Shown: positions 34,384 through 44,785 of the stretch, piece by piece
Numbering within the stretch: the first letter of the stretch is position 1
How the letters are laid out: the number at the start of each line of letters is the position of its first letter
From: Polytrichum commune
Lineage: Eukaryota; Streptophyta; Polytrichopsida; Polytrichales; Polytrichaceae
Length of the DNA stretch: 64,000 nucleotides
Direction of reading: 5' to 3'
Assembly: GCA_950295325.1 (NCBI GenBank)
Contig: OX485806.1
Coordinates: 39,122,001 to 39,186,000, forward strand
Notes under the pieces: model-generated
What the model was told of the DNA's origin: nothing
Seen by the model: only the letters and a program-made list of their open reading frames with translations
Database searches by the model: none
Made by a program: the position numbers and the translations under genes

Positions 34384-37300
34384 ATGGGTCGGCCGAAACG
34401 GAAAGAAGTTCAAGAACCTGCGTCGGGGCCGTGGGCGCCTGCGAAGAATGTCACCAATCATCACGATCGCAATTTGCGAAACCGTCTAGGTTCTGGCCCA
34501 AGTTGCGCCCTGCGTGGGATCAAACAGCCGGGCAAGCAGTCATGGCTACTCATCGATGTCCATGGCACCTCTCAGGTCTCGATCTCCTTTTCCCCCAAGA
34601 ATATCATAATTAAGTTACGTCCACAAAACCAATTGGAATTTGGAGTATAAATTCTTAGGCGTTTGATCTTAGATTCATAGGGTCTGGCTAAGCTCACCTG
34701 AGTGCACTGTATCCTTCTTCGGTCTTGATTTCTCTTCTTAAGATACAATTTAAGTTGAATATGTGAACCAAACCTATTGGAATTTGCAGTGTAAATTCTT
34801 GGGTGAGTGATCTTATATTCATAAGGTTTGCCGAAGCTCACCCGTCTTGAATTGTGTTCTTATTCGGTCTTGATCTCCTTTTATTCCAAAAAATTCAAAT
34901 ACGGTTGCATTTGGTATTGGTATTTGGAGCCTATTTCTTGGCTGGGTGATCTTGTCAAAGAATTTGGCGAAGCTCACCTGAAGAAAAAATTGCATAATCT
35001 TCTTCATCTCGATCTCCTCTTCCCGAGAAATTCAATAATTAGGCTACTGCATCAACCCAAACCCATTGGAAATTGGAGCCTACATTCTTGGGCGGGTGAT
35101 CTTATCACAGGCTTCGGCAAACCTCACCTGAGTGATATGTTTTCTTCTTCGGGTCTCGATCTCCTCTTCTTAAGAATACAAAGTTGCATGAATCGAACCT
35201 ACTGGAATTCGGAGTCTAAATTCTTGGGTGGGTGATCTTGTCACCTGGATGATGTGCTCCTCAATTTTTCGGTCTCCATAATCTCCTCTTCCCAAAAAAT
35301 TCAACAAAGATATATTGCAACAACCAAACCTGTTGGAATTTGAAGTCCAAAATTCTTGGGGGTGGGTGATTTTATTATCAAAAGGTTTAGCAAACCTAAC
35401 CTGTGACAAATAATTGTGGTCTTCGATTTTTTGGTCTCGATAGACTCCTCTTCCCAAGAATGCCAATAAGGCTATTGCATCAACCATCCACCTGTTGAAA
35501 TGTGGAGCCCAAAGTCTTGGGCGGGTGATCTTTTGATCATAAGGTCTGGTCATGAAGCTGACCTGAGAGAAATAATTTGTTGTAGTGTTTAATTCTTGGG
35601 TAATTTGTTGCCACAGGAAGTGAGGGCGGGGAAGCATGCGATCATGAAGCGGGCTCACCTTCCAGCGCGGGACCTGCGAGTCTTAGATCCGCTGTTATCG
35701 TACCCATCGTCGATCCTGGGGCGCGAGCATGCCATCGTGGTGAACTTGGAGCACATCAAAACCATCATCACCGCTCAAGAGGTTTTCCTCCTCGACTACC
35801 AGAACCCCATGGTGGCGCCCTTCGTCCACGACCTCAAGTGCCGCCTCCCCCTCAACTTCAATCACCAGGTAATTAATTCATCACACATTATTGAGTTCTC
35901 TTCGCTCACATCATGTTTGGAATTCAGTTCCAGTGTTGGTCCGGTATCGTCTATTCTATATCATTGGGGTCTCTATAATGAGAATTCCACACTTTTTGTT
36001 TGATACCAGTACCGTACAGAAATTTGACGATAATTTTGTTTTCAATAGCATTCGGGCTTACATATTAGGCAAGAACCTTCGTACATAGGAACAATCGCTC
36101 TAGTTTCAAAAGGGTCAAAAATGGTAATTAGTCGTATAAGCAAAGATTTGCTCACCTTGCCATACCCACCGAATACCAATATTTAACTGGTATTACAATT
36201 TTGATACCCACGATAGGTTCGTTGATGCCATTATTGATGTTGATAATTGATGCCCATGCATTCTCCCATATACGAGACCAACATTGGATTTAACCCTCGC
36301 ATTTCAATCTCACATGGAGTTCAATCAACATTCAGTGGCTATGTTGCCACAGAATCTCTTCTTTCCAATGCAGTCATAGCCGACTAAGTTACGCTTACTG
36401 TTAAGTTCACACCCAAGCAGCTCTGGAATTATACCTCTTGCAAAACTTACATCTCCACAATATCCTCGCAATTTCTCAGATGGAGTTTCAAAATTCAGCT
36501 GCTATTTTGTCACAGGTGTTTTAATAATTAAAAATAATCAAATTTAATTTCCAATGCAGTCTACTTTGACTTGCACTTACTTGTATACCTCAACTTCAAT
36601 CATCAGGTTAATTACAGCTCCACCAAAGCACTCATCAAACAGAGCTTTCCCCTCACATTTTTGAAAATCCTCGCAATTTCTCACCTGGAGTTCAAATCTT
36701 GCCACAGAAATTCTATATTCCAATGCAGTCATCGCCTACTTGCACTTACTGTCAAATTCACATCCAAGAAGCTCTGAATTTATGCCTCTCTGTGCAACTG
36801 TGGGCCCTAATTTCACCAATACACACAGACGGTGCTTTTTTGTTTTTGCTGCTGTCGAGTTCTGAGGATGCCAGGATATTCGCAAATTTTGGATACTAGA
36901 CATTTCAAGTTTAATGTATCCAGGTGGGGAATTCGGGAAGATCTTAAACATGTGCATGAAGTTACTCATTTGGTTTTGCAGGTATAATGCCAGCAGCTTT
37001 TTTATTGAAAATTGCAGAGCGAAATCTACACTGAAAGGTACTATGCAAACACTTTGATAAATACACTGGTTGATTGAATGTTTCCTTGCACTCAAAAATC
37101 GAGTTTCTTCATTATATTTAGTATACATCTTTCCCAGAACAAGTGCATGAAATGGTCAATGTGTGCTATATGTGAATTGCAGGTATAAACTCCGAAGGCA
37201 TTGCATGGTTAAAAAGTATGACGACCAGAACCCTGACTGAAAGATGAGCCTACTGGTGAAATGGAATTTTTATAAATGTATCTGGCAGAAGCGGATAGTG

Positions 37301-40300
37301 GTCGTTGGTTCTATTAGGGCGTCCCCAGCAGCCTCGCCATGGGGCATGCCAACGCCAAAAATGGGGCATCCCGGGTTCTTAGGTGGCGGTACCGGCATAA
37401 ATTGAGCCCCACCAATGTCCGGTCCGGCATAATTTAGAACCGGCCCGGGTATAGTAAAGGCCTTCCAACGCCATAAATGGTTCATATGGCGGCCCTCCTC
37501 CGGCCCGCCAAGAGATTACTTTAATATCAGATACTCCGATATCCTACTTTATCCCATGTCAGATAATAGGTGTCGTTGTCTTATTGATTGCTTCCTAATT
37601 ATACCGGGGGTATGCCTAGGCTTTGGTGGGCTCTGACTCAAGATGAGCTGCCCCGCCCAAGATGGAGGGCTCCCCAAACACCCTAAACACCATATAATAC
37701 ATTATTTTTGGCGGGTTGCTTACTATCTCTCCTGGGCATGCCCTTAACCATGTGGACCTCAGGGGAGGAAGTGCCACTTGCAGGTGAACATTAACTTACA
37801 TGTCAATAGTTGTGTGTAGCAAGCAAGAAAATTGTCTCCCAAGTAGGTTAATCATTGCAACACTTAGATGCTCAAGAATGGAAGGTGCTTGTCAAGTAGC
37901 TCAACACTTGGATCCTTGAGAAATGGAAGATGGTCATGTAGAGAGAGAGAGAGAGAGTGAGAGAGAGAGTTGTGTTGAATGAGGGAAGCTTCACCTTGAT
38001 CATAGCTGCGAGCTCATACGTGAACCCATAACATGTTTATACAACAAGGCTATGGGACAAGTGCTACTGCTTCCTATTGGAGGTGGTCCCTTTTGGTATC
38101 CAAGTAAGGAAGGGGATCCAGGGGAGGGGTCTCTGTTGGATGAATTTTGCATATTATTTTGTTGTGTGCTTATGTGGGTACCCTAAGGGTGGGTGTTATC
38201 CCATACGAGAGAGGTTCCCAATGGTGAGTTGAGTTCTCTTAAATGAGATCACTAGTAGATCAACAACCTTCTCTAAGCCTAGACTAATCTTTTGCATTAA
38301 TGCAATCACAAATTTGCACTTGAGCCATGTGGCCCATTTCGCTCAACCTAGTTGGGATGAAGGAGAGATATTAGTACTACAGAATCGAGTTGTGATAGGG
38401 GACCAACAAACACATACAGTAGAGAGAAACTGACATTTTAGTATACTTGGACAAAACACTTGTCCAAAAATAATAAGGGATGTGCACTTGTGGGGACAAA
38501 AGCATCAAATGACAACAACAAAAGCAACAACACAACAATCAGAACTTTAAATGTTTGTATTCCATGTTTACCAACCACCATATTTGTGTAGTTTTGCGAT
38601 CCAATGTATGTCATATTGGTGGTTGGAATTGTCCAATAATCATCCATATATCTAAATATACTTAAATTCTAGTCAGAGCTTTATCTCATTATCTCATCTT
38701 CACTAGTGCCAAAAACACATATTTGATTAAAATTGGACTAGTCCAAGTCCAAAATTATAACATGTTGAATTCTATCATAGGACCCTACAATAGGATTGCA
38801 TGGTAAGATTCTTCAGTAGAATTTGAAGAGTTGGTAATGAAAATATTATGGCTATTTTTTTGATTGTATTTCCATTATTCAACATTTATTTGTATATAAT
38901 CAACATCATAAAACAAATATTTTCTATTATTTCATCATATTTTAACAGCATACAATTCAAGTAATCACTAAGAATTCACACATCTTCCGTAAAATTTAGG
39001 TATATCAAAACTGTATCGTAGGATCCTATGATACAATTGAAGCAACCAAAAGTCCAGATTTTGAGAAATACGTCTAGATTTACTTAGTAACAACATCAAG
39101 AGGCAGTCACCACACAAGATTCAAATGAATCTCATCCCAAGTGAATATTCACAACACTCTGCTATTGTAGAACCTAGAGATTGTTATTCCTAGAGAAATT
39201 AACACTTTGTAAGTTGGTTGTTGATTCATCCGAACTTAAGCTCACTAGACTAATTCAGGATCTCTAATCCCTCATTAGGTGTTAGGAAACTATCCAATAG
39301 AAAAATGACACATGCCAAAATTCAAGAGGGGATTGGTTGGGGGGAGTAAAGTTTTTTGGTCAAAATTGAGAGCCCTCTTCCGGATCAAGGGAGTAACTTG
39401 AACAACTTGCAGGTTGCCTGACCTTTGAAAATTTGTGGCCATCTCTTGCATGAATAAAATTGCAAAAGCATGACACCGGAGACCAAGCAACATGCAACAC
39501 GGATGCCGACGTGGGGCTCACAAACTCGCCCACCGACGGCTCCATGGGACACATGAGTGCTTCCTCCTCGCCAAATTATAGTGTCGGTGGGAGGCTCGAG
39601 TTTCCTATGAACATGATGATGGTGAGTTCACCAAGCGAAGAAGAAGGTGACGACGACGACGACGACAACAACAACAACAACAACAACAACAATTTGTCGC
39701 CTCCGAGCTTCCCCCCGTTGCTCACAAAGTTCAAGAACGACGGGAGCTTTAATTCGCGCCACCCAAGCCTCCCCAACATGTTGCCGTTTGAGTTCCGTGC
39801 CTTGGAGGCGTGCTTGGAGGCGGCTTGCAATCAACTCGATGTGGAGGTGAGTCAATAGTGTCTGAGAAGATTTTTGGGCATAATCGGTCAAGATTCTAGT
39901 GCATAACATCATTCAGATTCATAACAATGTTCTGTGGGATTGACAATATTTCACAGAATGTTCCGAGATATTCTCCACATTCAATCCCACATTCAATCTG
40001 AATATTTTGTAGAATATTGCCAATTCCACAGAACAGTGTTATGGATTTGAATAATGTTATGTGTTTTCAAGTCCAACCGGTTACATGTTGTGGTTCATCA
40101 GTCCTTCTTTAGTTATTTGAGGCGTATTCTATAGATTCGTCTACATGATCGATAGTCTTCCTAAACCCTTGGACTTCAACCCATGGGTTCTTCCAATTCA
40201 TTGTGTGTCAATCAGCTTCCTTTGTTGCTTCCCTAAGCCACATTTTGTGTCTAATTCAAGGGGTCCCAACGGTTAGATGGGGTTTTCTACTCCAATGGGG

Positions 40301-43300
40301 GCATTACAAGTGGAGGAAAGAAAAGAAAACAATCTCCTATAATTGGTCATGATCGATTCATTTAACCATGAGGGGACCATGTCATTGAACAATGATTCCT
40401 AAGAATGTAATGTTCTATACATACTAAGACAACAAGGAGACACGGTTGAGCAAATGCAAATACATGACATATTTCTCCAATTCATTCGATGGATTGCGTA
40501 AAAAATGTCACAATATATAGGTTATAATGCAAGGGCCAAGTAGATTCAACAAATACTCAAATATTTACAAACTATGATGGTGTGGAAGAGCTTAAAAGGT
40601 ATGTCACTTTGGCACAACATCGCAACGTGGGCCATGTTGCTAGCCATAGGGGAGGGGCAGCATTTGAAGCTTATTTTAAAGTGGGGAAGAAAGCATATGA
40701 GGGGTGCCAGTGTGTGAAATAAGCATTACTCTTTTGGATTTGAAGATAGTGCACTAAATAGGCCTATTACTTTGAGCCACAATAATTCTTCACAACCCAC
40801 ACCAATTCTCATAATGAGACTTAATGTGGGTCATAATAATTGTTTTCCTAGAGAATTAATGTGGGCGATTACTTGTTTTTGTGCTACTTTTGATGTAAGG
40901 TGACTATCTTATTTTACGTAAGGTGTCGGTCAAAAGTCCTCATGATGACCTACAGGAAGACCTACCAAGATCTTGGACCCACAGCAATTCCACCTTGATT
41001 AGAAATTAGTGTGGCTCATACTAATATTTCCCACACTAATTTCCCACCCGCACTGATAGGACTATTTAGTATAGTATTCGGGTTACTGTGCACAAAGTGC
41101 TTGGCGTAAAAACGCTTTTGAGGGTTTTTGAGAATGGCAAGTATAGATGTTTCTGATTGTGTTGGTGGAAGCAGGCAGCACAATTGGAGCAGCGCGCATA
41201 CAAAGCCCTTGACGAGCTCGCGATCAACATCAACACAAAAAGCTTGGAAAAGGTGCGGCAAATCAAGAGTGAATTGGTGCACATCACTCGCCGTGTCCAA
41301 AGGGTAAGCATCAACTCTGCACAAGAATGTCTTTACATCATTGTAATCAATGAACGTGGAGAATCAACAGCTAGTTACAGAGAAACCGGTTGAGTTTGAG
41401 GAGTAACCGGTTCAAATACAAGATTCCAGAAACCTTGCCAATCGATTTAGAGGAATTCGCAGAATATTCCTCAACCTAATCAAGAAAAACCAAAAGATGT
41501 CAACATGTAACTGCTTCGTATTGGAAGCACTAGGATCTCGACCGAATTATGCCCAAACATCTCCCCGGACTCTGATTGTAATATCACTGTGTTCATGTGC
41601 AATTTGCACTTTCGGAATGACATTGTGGGTGTAGAATCCTGAAAACCTCATTTGACAAATTATGGGCCTTTGAAAATACTGCACAAGGTGTTGAATGCAA
41701 GATTGTTTCCCAGACCTCTCGTGAAACTCACAAATTGGTCACCAACTGTTTTTGATAGTTATTCAGAAGAAAAAAAAACTTGCTGAAGATTCAAAGTGAT
41801 GTGGGGCTACAGTTTTTTCAAAGAAAAATGCAGTTTTATTGGGACTGCCAACACGTTACTCTTATATCTAATTATATTGGTCACCTCCACTTGTTGCAAT
41901 CATCAAAAATGAAAATATAATCTTAAATTTCTTATAGGTGTTGCTAAATCCAAATGGTGGCTCGTGATACTTATGCTTTTTGTTTAATCAAGTTGTAAGT
42001 TTGCCCTAACCCCCTAGTAAGACATTGGAAAGGTTGTTAATTCTTTCTTATTATAAATTCTAAGGGAAACCACACAACTTTCTACACTAAATAGTCCTAC
42101 TATGGGTGAAAATCATGTTAGTGTGGGCCGTCCAAATTCTTTGGTCTGGGTGGAATTAAGATGAGGTCCAAGACTCTGGGTCTTTTCCCTCAATCTTCCT
42201 TGAGACTTTCGACCAACACATTACATAAAATGAAACAATCACCTTACATCCAAGTAGCACCAAAGAAATGAAATCACACATAGTTTTTTTTATAAACAAT
42301 TATTGTGGGTTGAAAACTAATGCATCCCACATTAATTCTTAGTATGAGAATATGAGGATTAGCATGGGCTCTAGAAAATTATGTGGCCCCCAGTACTAGG
42401 ACTATTTAGTGTAGTTTTGGAGCATTGATTTTGAAACATTTGCTTCAAAATTGAAATTGATGTTGGCTTCAAATCACTATGTGCTTTGATGTGGATCTAA
42501 GTATGGACACCAAAAATACATCATGTGTTTAAAAAAGATTGGACTACATGCTAAAAAATTACTCACTTATCTAGGATCAATAGTCAAAATTATAATCCCA
42601 AGCATAGTTTCTTATCAAGGAGTTTAAAGCGTCCACCTATTAATAAGCATGTCAACCCATGTCCATACATGCCACCTCATTGTTAACACACAATGATATC
42701 TTTGGTATTATTATGATCTGGCTATTGTAACATTGGCAATGTTTCATTGTTTCTGGTGTTCGGTGTTCTCGTTTTCCTCCTAAATATTTTTATTAATTTG
42801 ATTAAATTTTAAATGCTAAAAAAAAATGGGAGTGAATTGTGGTGTTCCTCACACCCCAATTATTCTTCTCCAAGTCCTTTGGTGCAATGCTCAAATTTAG
42901 GAAGACCAAAACATTGTACAACTGAAACATGGATTGCGATGATTACCTGATTTATTTACCCAAGGTGACCATGGCATGACTATGCAGCTGACATTGAATG
43001 CCCACCTCATTATACAGGACACATTAGACTCCATGTTAAGGAACTATGCTTAGGCAACATACATGGACAATGAATAAGACATACATGTGAGCTCCAAAAT
43101 GTATGTGTAAAATGACCATGAAAATGATTTGCGTTCGCTAATTATCTCAAACATTTACAGGTATAATGTCCTAGGAGAAGCAGGCTAATCGGGATTTAAT
43201 GTTTTATTTTTTAAAAGGAGTAGAAGTAACCATTTGAGGGCCATCTACCTTCTGAAGGTCAGGGATGAGGTGGAGCACCTCTTGGATGATGATGGCGACA

Positions 43301-44331
43301 TGGCTGAAATGTATTTGACCGACAAGCTGTTACAGAACCAGCTCGAAGGCTCCCTTGCTTCCAAAAGTTTCGACGTCCATTTCTCCACGTCCCCAGTGCA
43401 CCCCGGCCCCAGAGAAGATGAAGATGAAGAGGAAGACAACCCCTCCACCGCCATGCATGAGCCCTCGACCTTGGACTACCCTGAAGTAACCCTCGAGGAT
43501 ACAATGAAGTTTCACCACGACATGCCCAAATCAGGGTTTATGAGTCGTCCTCCCAATGGACTTAAGTATCCACTTCAACCACCCAACCTCTCTTTAATAC
43601 TCATGAATGTTCTAAGTAAAAAGCTTCAATTGAAAATTAGTGGGCCTCCAATATCATCCCCAACATTTTTAATCGTGCAGACAGGAATTTACCGTGATTA
43701 GTGTAGTTATATTTCTGTGGTGATAGCAATTACTTCATGCTTAATCATGAATGGTGTAAGTGGCAGATTCAAAGACACAAAGCTCGTTTCATTCAACATG
43801 AGCAACCCAGAGCCCCACTCACCAAAGAGCACCACCACCACCACCACAGTGACTGTGAAACGGTTGAATGTGGAAGAGCTAGAGATGTTACTGGAAGCCT
43901 ATTTTGTGGTCATCGACGGAATTGTTAACAGAGTCTCCACAGTAAGAACTCCTCAATCCTCACCTTGTAATCAAGATTTGAAAATGAGACTCATTGATGA
44001 AATGTTGCTCAAGTATATAATGTACTTACTGATTTCACGATGGAATTTGAAGCTCAAGGAGTACGTGGATGACACCGAGGATTACATCAACATCATGCTA
44101 GACGACCATCAAAATCATTTGCTGAAGATGAATGTGGTACTCACAGTCTCGTGCTTAGTGATCAGCATGTTCATTGCCATCACAGGAATTATGGGCATGA
44201 ACATCAGTATCCCTCTCTTCGAGCATGGAACTCCCAAGGATTTCTGGAACGTCGTGACTGGCTCCAGTGCTGGGAGTGTTCTCATGTCCACTGCCATCAT
44301 TGGATGGTGCAAATACAAACATCTACTATGA
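34384..44331 (+). CDS. MRS2: MRS2/CorA-type magnesium transporter (seven exons)
   Basis: Mg2+ channel of the CorA/MRS2 family, predicted in plastid, mitochondrial or other membranes. Exons proposed: 34384-34575, 35617-35868, 39469-39846, 41175-41303, 43258-~43565, ~43767-43941, 44053-44331, giving about 570 residues. Key parts in order: SWLLIDVHGTSQ; ARDLRVLDPLLSYPSSILGR and NLEHIKTIITAQEV; LPFEFRALEACLEA; YKALDELAININTKSLEKVR; RDEVEHLLDDDGDMAEMYL; VEELEMLLEAYF; EYVDDTEDYINI; then the signature GMN in TGIMGMN at the end of the first membrane helix, and a second helix before KYKHLL. Most junctions are phase 0 with GT..AG. The fifth intron (about 43566-43766) is the least certain; it was chosen by phase. 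Oddities: an Asp/Asn-rich insert in exon 3 makes the loop before LPFEFRALE unusually long, and the introns are full of transposons. The gene ends 454 bp from the convergent KAS II stop. Confidence 0.92.
34576..35570 (+). repeat. Degenerate ~145-bp tandem repeats in MRS2 intron 1
   Basis: Seven units start with versions of ggtctcgatctcctcttccc at about 34576, 34723, 34868, 35008, 35153, 35269 and 35430. Each continues with tggaattt, then cttgggtgggtgatctt, then aagctcacctga. The first unit begins at the exon 1 splice donor itself (CAG then GTCTCG), and the last ends some 45 bp before exon 2. Nearly the whole intron is repeat. Confidence 0.9.
37317..37743. mobile_element. PIF/Harbinger-like MITE in MRS2 intron 2
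   Basis: 427 bp with ends GGGCGTCCCCAGCAG and (complemented) GGGCATGCCCAGGAG, flanked by TTA at 37314-37316 and 37744-37746. It is much more GC-rich than the surrounding intron. No transposase. Confidence 0.75.
37940..37970. repeat. GA microsatellite in MRS2 intron 2
   Basis: Interrupted (GA)n tract (gagagagagagagagtgagagagagag). The rest of intron 2 (35869-39468) apart from this and the 37317 MITE holds nothing recognisable. Confidence 0.8.
39650..39692 (+). repeat. (GAC)n(AAC)n codon repeat in MRS2 exon 3
   Basis: Six GAC codons followed by nine AAC codons encode an Asp run then an Asn run (39648-39692). It lies in the variable loop between the N-terminal domain and the FEFRALE helix. Length polymorphism between individuals is likely. 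Confidence 0.85.
39853..40206 (-). mobile_element. hAT-type MITE, worn and with nested element, MRS2 intron 3
   Basis: Reverse-orientation copy of the 227-bp family (agatttttgggcataatcgg, aaccggttacatgttg, gacttcaaccca) beginning only a few bases after the intron donor at 39847. It is split by a nested inverted-repeat element at 39902-40061. The right end is indistinct, so the end coordinate is approximate. Confidence 0.7.
39902..40061. mobile_element. Nested palindromic MITE, CATAACAT family
   Basis: Bounded by CATAACATCATTCA and TGAATAATGTTATG. Inside, a second inverted pair (ataacaatgttctgtgg and ccacagaacagtgttat) makes most of the 160 bp palindromic. The ends resemble those of the 12543 and 15238 elements. 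Confidence 0.75.
40750..41074 (-). mobile_element. CACTAAATAG MITE in MRS2 intron 3
   Basis: Ends GCACTAAATAGGCCTA and TAGGACTATTTAGTATAG. The interior matches 42082-42414 in the opposite orientation (ttaatgtgggtcataataatt, gtaaggtgactat, gatcttggaccca). About 325 bp, ending 100 bp before exon 4. Confidence 0.8.
41348..41574 (+). mobile_element. hAT-type MITE, 227 bp, perfect 8-bp TSD, MRS2 intron 4
   Basis: Starts CAATGAACGTGGAG and ends CTCCCCGGACTCTG. The 8-mer attgtaat is directly repeated at 41340-41347 and 41575-41582. It is exactly 227 bp. It lies 45 bp downstream of exon 4. Confidence 0.95.
42082..42414 (+). mobile_element. CACTAAATAG MITE in MRS2 intron 4
   Basis: Ends CTACACTAAATAGTCCTA and TAGGACTATTTAGTGTAG are perfect inverted repeats of 18 bp. 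333 bp. Partner of the copy at 40750-41074. Confidence 0.88.
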
Positions 44332-44355
44332 TTTCAAAGTATTCAAAACCTTTTA

Positions 44356-44361
44356 AATAAA
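44356..44361 (+). terminator. Candidate poly(A) signal of MRS2
   Basis: AATAAA 25 bp after the MRS2 stop codon, in an AT-rich 3' region. The 454-bp gap to the KAS II stop must hold the 3' ends of both genes. Confidence 0.4.
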
Positions 44362-44785
44362 TTCAAGAAGATTACTGAAGATTACATGCCAAGGATGTAC
44401 TCTGCAACAGCTGTACCTTAAGCTTTTGTGTACAATATTTAAGATGAGATCTAATGAACTCAGCTGTGCATTGTGAAGGACTTACAATTGCCTCCCTCTG
44501 CTCATCCCCAATGCTCATACCAAAACAAAAACTTCATGATCAGTATCCAATATGGAGTGAATTAATGACCAGTGTACACTTCTCCTTCCTTGCAATCAGA
44601 AAAAGAGAACATGGCAAACACCTTGGGAACTGCTCCTCAAACAGCAGTAAGTAATCTTCCCACTACTGGGAGCCAAGACAATTGGTGTTGACTGCTTCCA
44701 AGCATCTCTAAAATCTCACAAAGCTATATTAGGGGAGGCAGTGGCTCGGGAGACGTTGGTGCAGGATTTAGCTGTCATATATGGT

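Noticed and set aside
39628..39912. Valine-rich minus-strand ORF
   Set aside because: Antisense reading of the (GAC)n(AAC)n repeat in MRS2 exon 3.
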